From Micractinium sp. NFX-FRZ (Eukaryota; Chlorophyta; Trebouxiophyceae; Chlorellales; Chlorellaceae), in contig JAPTJF010000134.1 of NCBI GenBank assembly GCA_029339195.1, positions 1 through 64,000 on the forward strand: a stretch of 64,000 nucleotides of DNA, written 5' to 3'. Position 1 is the first letter of the stretch. The number at the start of each line of letters is the position of its first letter. This document shows positions 25,301 through 34,580 of this stretch, in pieces. The notes below the pieces were generated by a model that saw only the letters and a list, made by a program, of their open reading frames with translations, was not told where the DNA came from and did no database searches. Position numbers and translations under genes: made by a program.

Positions 25301-25656
25301 GCGATGCAGGCAGGGCGCAGGGGAGGCACGCAGGGCGGCGGGCAGTGGAGGCACGCAGGCGGCGGAGGGCGCACTTTGAACTTGGAAGCTTTGGTGGGCG
25401 TGCGCCACTTTGCGTCACCATGCGTGCGCAGTGTCCGCCCTGCCTGAATCCTCACCCCGCCCAGCTTGCCTGCCTCACCTTTCCCCCTGCGTCCTGTCCT
25501 GCAGGCCGCGGCATCGTCACCGAACTGCGGGGCAAGGAGCTGGTGATGCGGCTGATGATGCACCCAGACCCAGACGTGCAGAGCCAGGCGCTCAAGTGCG
25601 TGCAGAAGGTGCTGCTGAGCCGCGACAAGGCAGACTTCCTGGCAACAGCACCCTGA
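22336..25656 (+). CDS. VMA13: V-type H+-ATPase subunit H (494 aa)
   Basis: Eight exons: 22336-22521, 22766-22868, 23208-23827, 24036-24161, 24375-24431, 24688-24775, 25069-25221, 25505-25656. Subunit H is the regulatory V1 subunit that couples ATPase activity to proton pumping at vacuolar and endomembranes. The protein has the family's helical HEAT/ARM-type repeats and its conserved C-terminal domain (SSFERYKKELLGGQLSW, FWRENAEKL, LKLLETSRDSTTLAVGCQDL, GRGIVTELRGKELVMRLM). The start MAASMLYTDEPDFQL fits the N-terminus. An Ala/Ser-rich insert of about 37 residues (about 157-193) makes it a little longer than usual. Introns 2 and 6 hold CTGTG-rich repeats and a perfect hairpin, respectively. 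A TGTAA lies at 25944. Confidence 0.95.
24961..25004 (+). repeat. Perfect 17-bp inverted repeat (hairpin) in an intron
   Basis: The left arm 24961-24977 (TGTGTTGCGTGCGGGCA) and right arm 24988-25004 are exact reverse complements around a 10-base loop (GGACAACAAC). It lies in intron 6 of the V-ATPase H gene. The RNA would form a stable, GC-rich stem-loop. Confidence 0.9.
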
Positions 25657-25943
25657 GGCAGCAGCAGCTGCTGCCCGGCGGTAGCCATTGCTGTGTGCAC
25701 AGGGCAGTCGGGCGGCAGGCAGGGGCGCGCGCCAGGCGCAGCAGCGCAGCAAGAGCTGCTGTGGCTGGTAGCTGCACAGGCCTGCCTCCCTGTGCCCGCC
25801 TACCTCCCACCTGCCCGCCTGCCTGCTTTTTTGGCGTCTTGTCACACTCTGTGTTTCTGCTCTTCTTTTGGCCCCTCCTTGACCAACACTGCACGTCATT
25901 GTACACTTCCTTGCTGTACACCTGCCTTGCTTTCCTTAGCCCG

Positions 25944-25975
25944 TGTAACGATGCATCACTCAAAAGTGTTTTACA
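25944..25975. terminator. Back-to-back TGTAA poly(A) signals
   Basis: TGTAA at 25944-25948 on the plus strand lies about 290 bases after the V-ATPase H stop. TGTAA on the minus strand (TTACA at 25971-25975) lies about 195 bases after the stop of the convergent 190-aa gene. TGTAA is the standard chlorophyte poly(A) signal. Assignment is by position only. Confidence 0.55.
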
Positions 25976-26168
25976 GAAAGGCGTTTTGCGTTCACAACGG
26001 GTGGCACGGTCAAGTCTCGGCCACCCCTCTGCCTCAAGCCAGTCACTAACTGCTACCATTGCTGCCGACTGCTTGGGCCTGCATCGCCGCCCGGCAGCGC
26101 ACCCTGCACCTCCCCCACTCCAGATGAGAACTCAATGCTCAGAATTGAGCCCCGGCTTCAGCGGTTGG

Positions 26169-27285
26169 TCAGAAGAGCGCCAGCTTCATGTTGGTTGCCT
26201 TGCCCACTTCCTTGTTGCGCTGCGCCTGCTTGCGGGACTCCTCATACTGCGACACAAGGGAGGGCAGGGGAGCAAGGTGGTGGCATCAGAGGGAGAGGGG
26301 GAGACACCTCGTCGGTTCAGCCGGCTTGGTGGGCAATGGACGTGCAAATGTTGCCAGCATCTGGCATCTGTTGCAAGCATCATCCAACAGCAGCCCCCCA
26401 AACTGGCCAATCACCAGGCGGCCCCCGTCAGCAAGCACCCAACAGCAGAGGCCCTCTGCGCCCCGTGCACCCACCGCTGCCATGGCCGCCGGCGGCAGCG
26501 CCACGCCGCGCTTGCCCACTTTGATGTGCCCCGCGCACAGGTCCTCCTTGTACGCGCTGCATGCCCCCACCAGGCTGTACTGCTCGCGGTCTCCAAGGCT
26601 GGCCGCCACGGTGCTGCCCACGCCCTGCGCCTTGTTGTCCACGCGCGCCTCGGTGTTGCACAGCTGCGCCGTGGCGCCGCTGCCCGCTGCCCGCGCCTGC
26701 GCCCAGAAGGCCTCCACGTCGGCATTGGCGGTGCCGCTGACGGTGGCCACGTTGCGGGGCTGCTGCCACCAGCGCAGCTGCAGCAGGGGCAGGGGGAAGC
26801 GGGGGGGGAGGGAGCGGTGCACAGGGCACGTGAGCAGGGTCAGGGCACTTGAGTGTTCGGCGGTGGCATGCAAGGGCGCATGCCCACTCACTTGTGGACC
26901 TTTTGAATATGACTTGGCACGCAATCCCAGCCTCTTGTTCCCCTAGACGGCACAGGAGTTGTGAAGAGCCCGACCACCGCACCTGCTCAGCTGGCGGGTC
27001 GAAGTTGGCGCGCTCCGGACGGTTGCTGATGGTGCCGGGCTCTGCGGCTGCAGGGCCCTGGCCCTCCTGTCCGAATCGCCCGAATGTGAACGCGGGTGCT
27101 GCTGCGGCAGGACGAGGTGCGGTGCGGCCTGCATACAGAGCGGAATGTTGGGAGGCAGGGAAGCGGCGGCGGGGGTGGTGGTTGGGCGGGTGGCGCATTC
27201 CCCACCGGCGCTTGCCCGCCGGTACATCGCTTGACTTACACTGGGGGTCATAGCTGCCCGACACTGAGGGCGGCACCCAGCTCAT
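26169..27285 (-). CDS. Conserved-looking protein of unknown function (190 aa)
   Basis: Four exons on the minus strand: 27240-27285, 26983-27128, 26475-26777, 26169-26246. Borders are clean (GTAAGT donor after exon 1) and phases match. The protein starts MSWVPPSVSGSYDPQ and has a Pro/Ala-rich segment. A well-structured middle follows (LRWWQQPRNVATVSGTANADV, LGDREQYSLVGACSAYKED, HIKVGKRGVALPP), then a charged C-terminus (YEESRKQAQRNKEVGKATNM). No signal peptide or membrane segment is evident. I do not recognise the family. It diverges from the 3-oxoacyl synthase gene over 260 bases, which may mean co-expression but does not define a role. Confidence 0.75.
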
Positions 27286-27545
27286 GGCTCCGGAACGAGT
27301 TTGGAGTGGGGGTTGACGGGCGGTTGACGGCAGTCCGGCTGCGAGTTGGTGCCTGTTTGGAGCTTGTGCAAGTCTAAGAAGTGTGGTTGGATGTATCAGA
27401 ACCTTCCGTGAGCATTTTGAGTTGAGAAGGGCGTGCCACGTAGATGTGGCTGGCCAGCCCCCAAAACATAGCTCCCGGTGGCTTGATGGCGCTGCCTAGC
27501 ATGCCCCCAGCACCCACTTAGCCTCAATTTGCTGCACGGCCTTCA
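27286..27545. promoter_or_regulatory. Short divergent promoter (unknown gene / 3-oxoacyl-ACP synthase)
   Basis: Only 260 bases separate the two start codons, so both promoters must lie here. No core element is recognised. Confidence 0.6.
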
Positions 27546-30459
27546 ATGTCCCTAGGCTGGGCCGCTCGGCTCCATCGGGGCCCGCCCAGCAGGCTGCTGA
27601 GCACCCTAGCTGCCGACCCTTTTGGAGAGCTGCCGCCCCAGCCGTCCCGGCGGGTGGTTGTCACGGGCCTGGGCCTGGTGACGCCTCTGGGCGTGGGCGT
27701 GGCGGCGGTGTGGGAGCGGCTGCTGGCAGGAGCCACGGGCGTGCGCCGCCTGCAGGCTGAGGACCTGCCAGAGGTCTGTTGCGCTGTTGGAGGAAGGTTC
27801 ATGGGCAGGGCTCCCTAAGGCGGTGCTTGACCTGCGAGCAATCTGCTGTCAACCAGTCTAGGCACGCCTGCCTGCCTGCATTCCTGCATGTGCCGCTGGT
27901 GCCTGCCAACGTACCTCCCTCCCACAACGCCTCCCTCTCGCCCCTGCTGCATGCAGGCGCACCGTGCCGTGCTGTCACAGCTGCCCTGCCAGGTGGTGGC
28001 ATGCGTGCCGCAGGACGAGCTGGCGGCGGCGCCATGGGCTGCACAGGAGGATGCCCGGCGGACAGCCAAGTTCATGAGCTACGCCCTCACTGCTGCTGCT
28101 GAGGTGATCTGCGGTGGCAAGTAGGTGTGATGGAGCAATGGGATGAACATGCATGCAGGAGGTGGACGTCTGCATCACTCACAAGGCTGGGAGCTACCAG
28201 CCCTGCCCTGCTCATGTCTCATCAGCAGCATCAGTGCCTTGTGCTGCTGTGCTAGTCACTACTGTGTCCTCAACATCTGCCTCCGCCCCCCGTGTGCGCC
28301 TGCCGCAGGCCCTGCAAGACTCGGGGTGGCGACCTGAGACGCCAGATCAGCGGCAGGCCACGGGTGTGGCCATCGGGGCGGGCATGAGCTGCACAGCAGA
28401 CATGGCTGATGCTGGGGTGCTGGTGGTGAGTAGGGGAAGGGCCTGGCAGGGGAGGCGGTGCTGTGCTGGCCTGCAGGGCAGGCAGGGTGCTTTGATGGGC
28501 AGGGGCAGGGGGAGGAGAGGGCAGCAGGGGGTCATGCGCTGGTCTGCATGAGGAGGGTGAAGCTGTGCATGCTGCTGCTGCTGCTGCAGGCGGCTGGCGT
28601 AGCGCACCTCAAGCTGCTGACTTGGCTGGCATGTATCCCCCTGCCTGCCTCCCCAGCCTTGCCCTTTGCGGTCTCCTCACCTCCCTGCCTTCCTGCTTGC
28701 CCGCCTGCTCAACCGCCTGCCCCGCAGGCAGAGGGCAAGCTACGGCGGCTGAGCCCCTTCTTTGTCCCCAAGACGCTGGTCAACATGGCGGCAGGGGCAG
28801 TCAGCATCGCTCACGGCCTGCAGGGTCCCAACCACGCAGTGGCCACCGCCTGTGCCACGGGAGCACACGCCATAGGAGACGCATTCAGGTGAGGTGGTGA
28901 GCTGGCCTGGCCTTGGCCGTGCTGTCACGCCTCAAATGGGCAGCTGCTTTATGCAGTCGGGTGAGGCGTGCACGGAAAGCAAGGCTGTGCCGCAGCGATA
29001 CAAGTGCCAGCTTGCGCTGACCTTGCTGGGGCACTGCGGCGCCAGCCTGGGCAGCACGCCCGCCCATTAACTGCTCCCCCTTGCCTGCCCAGTGACCTGC
29101 CCCTGTTGCCCACCGCCAACCTGCGCCCACACCAACACTGCTGACCCTCCCGCCACCTCCCCTCGCCGGCGCAGCATGATTCGGCGGGGCGACGCCGACG
29201 TCATGGTGGCAGGCGGCACAGAGTCCTGTATTGACGCCGTGGCGTTGGCTGGCTTCAGCCGCCTCAAGGCGCTGTCCACGCGCTACAACGACTCACCAGC
29301 AGAGGCCTCCCGCCCCTTTGACGCCGGGCGGGACGGCTTTGTGATGGGGGAGGGGGCTGGGGTGATGGTGCTGGAAGATCTCCACCACGCACGGAGCAGA
29401 GGGGCGCACATTTATGGAGAGGTGGGTGCTGGGTGGGGAATGAAGTGCGGGGCGGGGTTGAGAGGTGTTGATGGTGTGCACGGTTTGGGTTGGCGGGCAT
29501 GCTGCGCAGGGCATGCTGAGCCTGTCTGGCCCCGCGCCAGCCAGCAAATCTGCTGCCCCTTGGCCCAGCACATGCCCACCGCTGCGCGCCCCTCCATTGC
29601 TTCCCCCCCTCAGCCTCTCCCAGCCTCCCTTGCCCACCCTGGTTGTGCAGTTGCGCGGCTATGGGATGTCAGGGGATGCGCACCACATCACGCAACCGCC
29701 ACCAGACGGCATTGGCGCACAGCTGGCGATGAGGCGGGCACTGGCGCAGGCAGGGCTGGCGCCTAGCGACATCTGCTACATCAATGCCCACGCGACCTCC
29801 ACGCCGCAGGGTGAGATCACTAGGGTACCGCTTTGCAACTACAATACGTACTGCGGGGCACTGCCGTCTGCTGCTGTAGCAAGTATCCCGCATGTATCAG
29901 GGGAAGAGAAGGAGGGCGGAAAGGAGGCGGAAGTGAGCCGGGACCTGCTTACGCCCGCGCTGAAAGGCCATTTATTAGCGGCAACCCCACTGCAAACACC
30001 TATCCCTGGATTCCGGCGGGATGGGCAGTGGAAACGCTATCCCGTGACATGCACAGCCCCAACATCTCTGCCATCACTACCACGTGCCGTGCAGGGGATG
30101 ACACGGAGCAGCAGGCGATTGCTGCCGTGTTTGGAGAGGCCGCGACCTCGGCCTCTCCACCCTCTGGACGCCCTCCCCTGGCCGTGTCCTCCACCAAGGG
30201 AGCCACGGGGCACCTGCTGGGAGCAGCGGGGGCAGTAGAAGCCATCTTCAGTGTGCTAGCTCTCAGCAGCGGGCTCGCGCCACCCACCGCCAACCTGGCA
30301 GCTCCCGACCCGCCTCTGCTGGCAAACCTGGTGGCTGGGAGGCCCTGCCAGCTGCCCGATGACGTCCCGCGGGCAGTGCTGAGCAACAGCTTTGGGTTTG
30401 GAGGCACCAATGCAGCGCTGGTGTTTGCCGCGGCGCCGGGTGCGGCGGCGGGGGCATGA
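27546..30459 (+). CDS. 3-oxoacyl-[acyl-carrier-protein] synthase, probably mitochondrial (474 aa)
   Basis: Seven exons: 27546-27773, 27957-28103, 28309-28425, 28728-28888, 29175-29421, 29651-29810, 30095-30459. It belongs to the KAS I/II condensing enzymes, which elongate acyl-ACP with malonyl-ACP. The family Cys-His-His triad is visible: Cys206 in [13 protein letters not shown], His347 in NAHATSTP, His393 in [12 protein letters not shown], with the conserved Lys388. [13 protein letters not shown] near the start and [15 protein letters not shown] near the end are further hallmarks. The N-terminus ([20 protein letters not shown]) is Arg-rich with no acidic residues, typical of a mitochondrial presequence. 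A plastid location is the alternative. A mitochondrial form would feed octanoate/lipoate synthesis. A TGTAA follows the stop by about 70 bases. Confidence 0.93.
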
Positions 30460-30531
30460 CTCAGCCGAGGGTGCCGCCAGCTGTGTCACTGATTGGGTCC
30501 TGGCAACCTCGAGACCGCGGCCTTCCGACCT

Positions 30532-30536
30532 TGTAA
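30532..30536 (+). terminator. TGTAA poly(A) signal of the 3-oxoacyl synthase gene
   Basis: TGTAA lies about 73 bases after the TGA stop and upstream of the next plus-strand start at 30713. Position and motif fit a chlorophyte poly(A) signal. Confidence 0.6.
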
Positions 30537-30712
30537 CAGATCAATTTTGAACGTGTGTCTGGGCTGTTTGCGCGCACGGGCGCGCATGCGATCTTCCCAT
30601 GCAAGCTGCCGTGCTGGACTCCTCGACGCCGCGGGGGTGTCGGCGCGCCCCGTTCCCGCATTCTCTCAATCCCCTGATTGCGCATACCCTCCAATTGGAC
30701 CGAATTCAGCAC

Positions 30713-32883
30713 ATGGCAGCTATGACAGACCTCTGGGCTGCGGAACCAGCGGGCATATGGCCTGCACCCCACACCGCGCCCCCAGCCCCCGCGCTGCCAC
30801 TCGTGGGCGATCCCGGCAGCGACAGCGATTCGACAGCGGCTATCCTGGCCCGCGGCACGGTGAGGGCCGCAGCATCCACCTGCTTGCTGCCCCCACACCG
30901 AAATCTCCGTTGCCAGCCGCCGCCGCGCGCACGCAATGCCCACTGCATCCATGCTGGATTGATAAGCGTGCAAGCCAATCCGCGGGGGCCGGTGTGTGAG
31001 AGCCGTTGCCAAGGGGGCCGTCGTGTTTGGGCGCGGTCGCGCGGCGCCCACAAACGCATTCGCCGCTATTGGGCTGCTCTGAATGATTGATCGCGGCGCA
31101 GGCGGGAGAGCGGGCGCCGACAGGGTGGGCTCTGGCCCCGGCGCCGGCGGGACGCGCCCCAGCTGTGCCCCCCAACAGCTAGCCACCCACCCCTTGTGCC
31201 TGCCACTCAAATGCAGGTTGTGGTCATCCGCGGCAATGCACGCACCAAGGCCTCTCTGGTTGGGCAGCGGGCCATCGTGCGGCGAGCGGTTGGCCTGGGC
31301 GGCTGGCACTGGCTGCAGGTGCGCGGCGGGGCTGCAAAGCACGGCGGCGCCACTGCCATCCTCCCGCACATCCCGCAGCAAGATCTTTGGACCCGCACGC
31401 CGGCCGGCTGCCCGGTCCGTTGCTGCTGCTTGAAGGCCTTTTCTTGTCTGCTGGCATTGGGAGGCCCGCCCCGGCATGGCTCAAACCCGCTGCTGCGCTC
31501 CCTGCCACCTGGCCTGGTCCTGCAGGTGCTGCCTGGCGGTGAGGAAGTGAAGCTGCAGCGCAACGCACTCGAGGTGCTGGAGCGGCCCTCTGGCCACGAA
31601 CCGGTGAGCTGGGCATTGACTGAAATGGCATGGGAAGGGAGGAGGGGGCGGGTGCTGCGCGCCTGGTGGGATACTGCACCGATACTGTACCGATCCTCTT
31701 GAACCTACAACCTTAACCCGCCCTTGCAGGACTACTCCGAGGAGGAAGAGGAGGAGGCGCGGCGGCAGCAGCAGGCAGCGGTGGCGGCGGCAGCGGCCCG
31801 GGGCTTCCCATATGAGCCAGCAGAGCCGCACGCTGAAGGTGTGTGTGATGTGAAAAGTGGGCGCCCGGCCATGTGGGCGAGACATCCCCGGGCGCGGGAT
31901 GTGGACATCACAACACGCGCGCAGACATTGCGCGCGCACACCCCGCACCTTCCCCAAGTTGCATGCTGGGGTGGAAACCTTGGATGGGTGCTTGCATTCC
32001 GACTCAACAATGCTCCCCTGCCACCAACCCGCCCCCCCAGCTGCAGATCGCCCCCGCCCGCCGCGCCGCCCAACGTCGGTGCCGCCGGCGGCTCGCGCCA
32101 CCTCAGCAGCAGCAGTGGCGGGCGTCAACGGCAGCAGCTTGTTTGCCGAAGACTACGGCAGCATGGCGGGGCGCACGCGGCTGCACAGCGCGCGCGTTCC
32201 CGGCGGCGGCCAGCCGCGCATCAACCTCAGCAAGCTTCAGACGGCGGCGCTCAAGCGGTACGGCACGGTGTACCATCTGGTGAGAGGCACATGCAGCCAC
32301 ACAGCTTCCTGTGTTTCCTTCATGGTTGGTACGGCCTAGACTCTTCTCCTGCTCATGACACACGCACATTTTTGGGGCTGGGCTTGGGCAACTGCGGGCA
32401 CAGAAGCGGTGTCGGGGTGGGGTTGCCAGTCGATCGTACCGCAGCGGTGTGGGGCCCTCGTCCCACACCTTGACGTGTGTGGTTTGCTCATCAAGCTGTC
32501 GGGCTACCACTTCCATTGCGGAACTGCTGCCGCTCTGTTTCACTCAACTTCTGTGTCGTCGCCGTTTGGTCAACCGGCCCTCCCTCCCTGCCCTGCCGCA
32601 CAGCGAAGCCCTGCCCCACAGCGAATGGTGGGGCAGGCTGCTCATGCGGCTTTCGACTGCTTGCACTAGCGGAGCACTTTGCCCACACCAACCAACTCTG
32701 TACCCTCCCACGCCTCCCCTCCCCACCCCACCCCTTCAGCCCGCGGTGGAGCAGGAGGCCGGGCGTGAGGCGCTGCTGGATGCTGTGGCCGAGCACTTTG
32801 CGGCCCAGCAAGTGGAGGAGGAGGAGGTGATTGCCTGCTTCCTGTCGGCCATCAAGCGCCACCGCATGGGCCTGCCGCGCTGA
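30713..32883 (+). CDS. SAP30: SAP30-like Sin3/HDAC complex subunit (270 aa)
   Basis: Six exons: 30713-30859, 31217-31318, 31526-31603, 31730-31838, 32047-32279, 32740-32883. Residues about 200-262 match the SAP30 Sin3-binding domain (INLSKLQTAALKRYGTVYHL, then LLDAVAEHFAAQQ, EEEVIACFLSAIKRHR), which bridges Sin3 and histone deacetylase in nuclear co-repressor complexes. Residues about 50-105 form a KOW/SH3-like module (VVVIRGNARTKASLVG, GLGGWHWLQVLPGGEEVKLQRNALEVL). This module precedes SAP30 in the plant AFR-type proteins. An acidic run (YSEEEEEEARR) follows. Start MAAMTDLW is chosen because exon 1 stays open to a GTGAGG donor in phase 0. The last intron contains a fragment resembling exon 6. 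Confidence 0.85.
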
Positions 32884-34580
32884 GCTGGCGCCGCCCAGCT
32901 GGCGTGCGCACACTGCCGGCCAGTCTGCAGCTGTACACTGCACGCAGCACAGCCCTGCGACGCGTGTGCTGAGCTGGCTGCCGGATACTCCTGCTGTGCC
33001 TGGCCGTATTGGCCGGACACTGCAGTGGCCTCTGGCCCCCATCCTGCCCTCTGAACTCACCTCCCATGCACAGAGCCGCCCACGCTTAGGCTGCCTCTTT
33101 GTACTGGCCTGTACTGGCTTACAAATGAAACCCGCTTCCTCCCCGTCCCTTCTTTTCCCCCGTATCGCCTCTCGCTCTCCCTTGCCCCCCCGGGGAACGA
33201 GCGCCTTCTGACAATGCGCTCTCTATGGCAGAAATGCATCCACCCTCTGTGCCGGTGCCCCCTCCCAATTAGTGTCGTTTGTCTCCGTCCCACGTCCCGC
33301 CCCGACCTCTCAGCATTGGGTTTTCCGCCTCTATTTTACTCGCTTTGACGGCCGCCCCCCCCTCGCCACGCCTACCACCGGGTGTGAGGGTCCCCTCGCC
33401 CGCGCCATTCGCTAGCCAGCCTTCACACCCCCTTACAGAGCGCCGACAGCGCGCCATTTGCGCGCGGCACAGCGGCTGGGCGCCCCTCGTCGCGCCTCCA
33501 GCCCTCTGGCATGTGCCTCCTCACAACCTTGGGTTTCTGCTTGTGCCTGTTTAGACCGCCCGCCCGCCAGACAGACCATCGCATTGCCTGACCCTGACTA
33601 CGCCCCACCGCAACCCACCGTGACGCCCGCCGGTCATCTCACCCTCCGGCCCCCCGTTGAGCCCATCCCCACCCCACACACCTGACGGACCACAACCCCA
33701 TGCAAGCCCCCTCCCCTCCCCTTCCCTCTCCTGACCCTCTCCTGACCCTCCCAGCCCGTCCCCTTCCGGACTCGGGCAGAGCCGTGCTGCGCCAGCCGCC
33801 CCACCGATTCAGTTTAGTGAGGGCACACACGCACACACAGCACCTCTCCCTGCTTTTTGTAGCCTAGTGGGGGCTCCGCGTCGTCGCCCGCCCCTGTCAC
33901 TCCCTCTTCTTTCGGTCTCCCAACCACGCAAGTTGTGTCACCCCGTGCAGTGCAACCTATTTGCCGCCACCGCCGTTGCGCGCCGGCGCACTGTTTTTGC
34001 TCACCACTCCGCTCGGGTATAACCAAACCGACTCCCTCTTGGGTGCCGGCTGCCCATCCTCGTGTACCACTACCCACCCACCCACCCACCCCGACCTTTT
34101 TGGGCACCAGCCTCCCTTTTCCCATGCGCACCTGCTACCCAACACTCCTGTGCGCACGTGCCGCTGCCGTTCCTTCATTTCCTCTAATATGCCAGGCCGA
34201 ATCGCCTGTGCACGGCACGGCGCCTTCTTATTGGCTTCCATCGGGCTCTTGAAACATAGAACACAGACAGCCTTGAACCAGAGCACCCAAGGCAAGGTGT
34301 GGGGGAGAGGTGGACCGGAGGAGGGGCCAAGTGGCCAAGTACCAGCAGCAGCGGCCTCCGAGAATGGAAGCAAGGCAGAGGGGGTGTCAGGACGGTTGTG
34401 TTGTGTGCTTGGGAGGGGGGCGGCACACCTGTCTGCCAAAGTCTGCCGGCGCTTCCCACTTGAGGGTGGCAGCAGCAGGCCAGGCGGAAGGTCAAGCAAG
34501 GCAGCGGCAGCAAACAGCTTAGGAGGCATGTGCGCCATGGAAGGCAGGCGCTGATCGGGAGCAAGGAGGTCAAGCAGCGG
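32884..34580. other. Long convergent intergenic region
   Basis: About 1.7 kb of mostly pyrimidine-rich plus-strand sequence (many CCC/CTC runs, 33150-33760; CCCA repeats near 34074) separates SAP30 from the convergent TRAPPC13 gene. Small open frames occur on both strands without motifs or splice structure. It probably holds long 3' UTRs. No gene is called. Confidence 0.5.

Noticed and set aside
34310..34560. Short plus-strand open frames next to the TRAPPC13 stop
   Set aside because: They lie in the 3' flank, have no motifs and are shadowed by open frames on the other strand.
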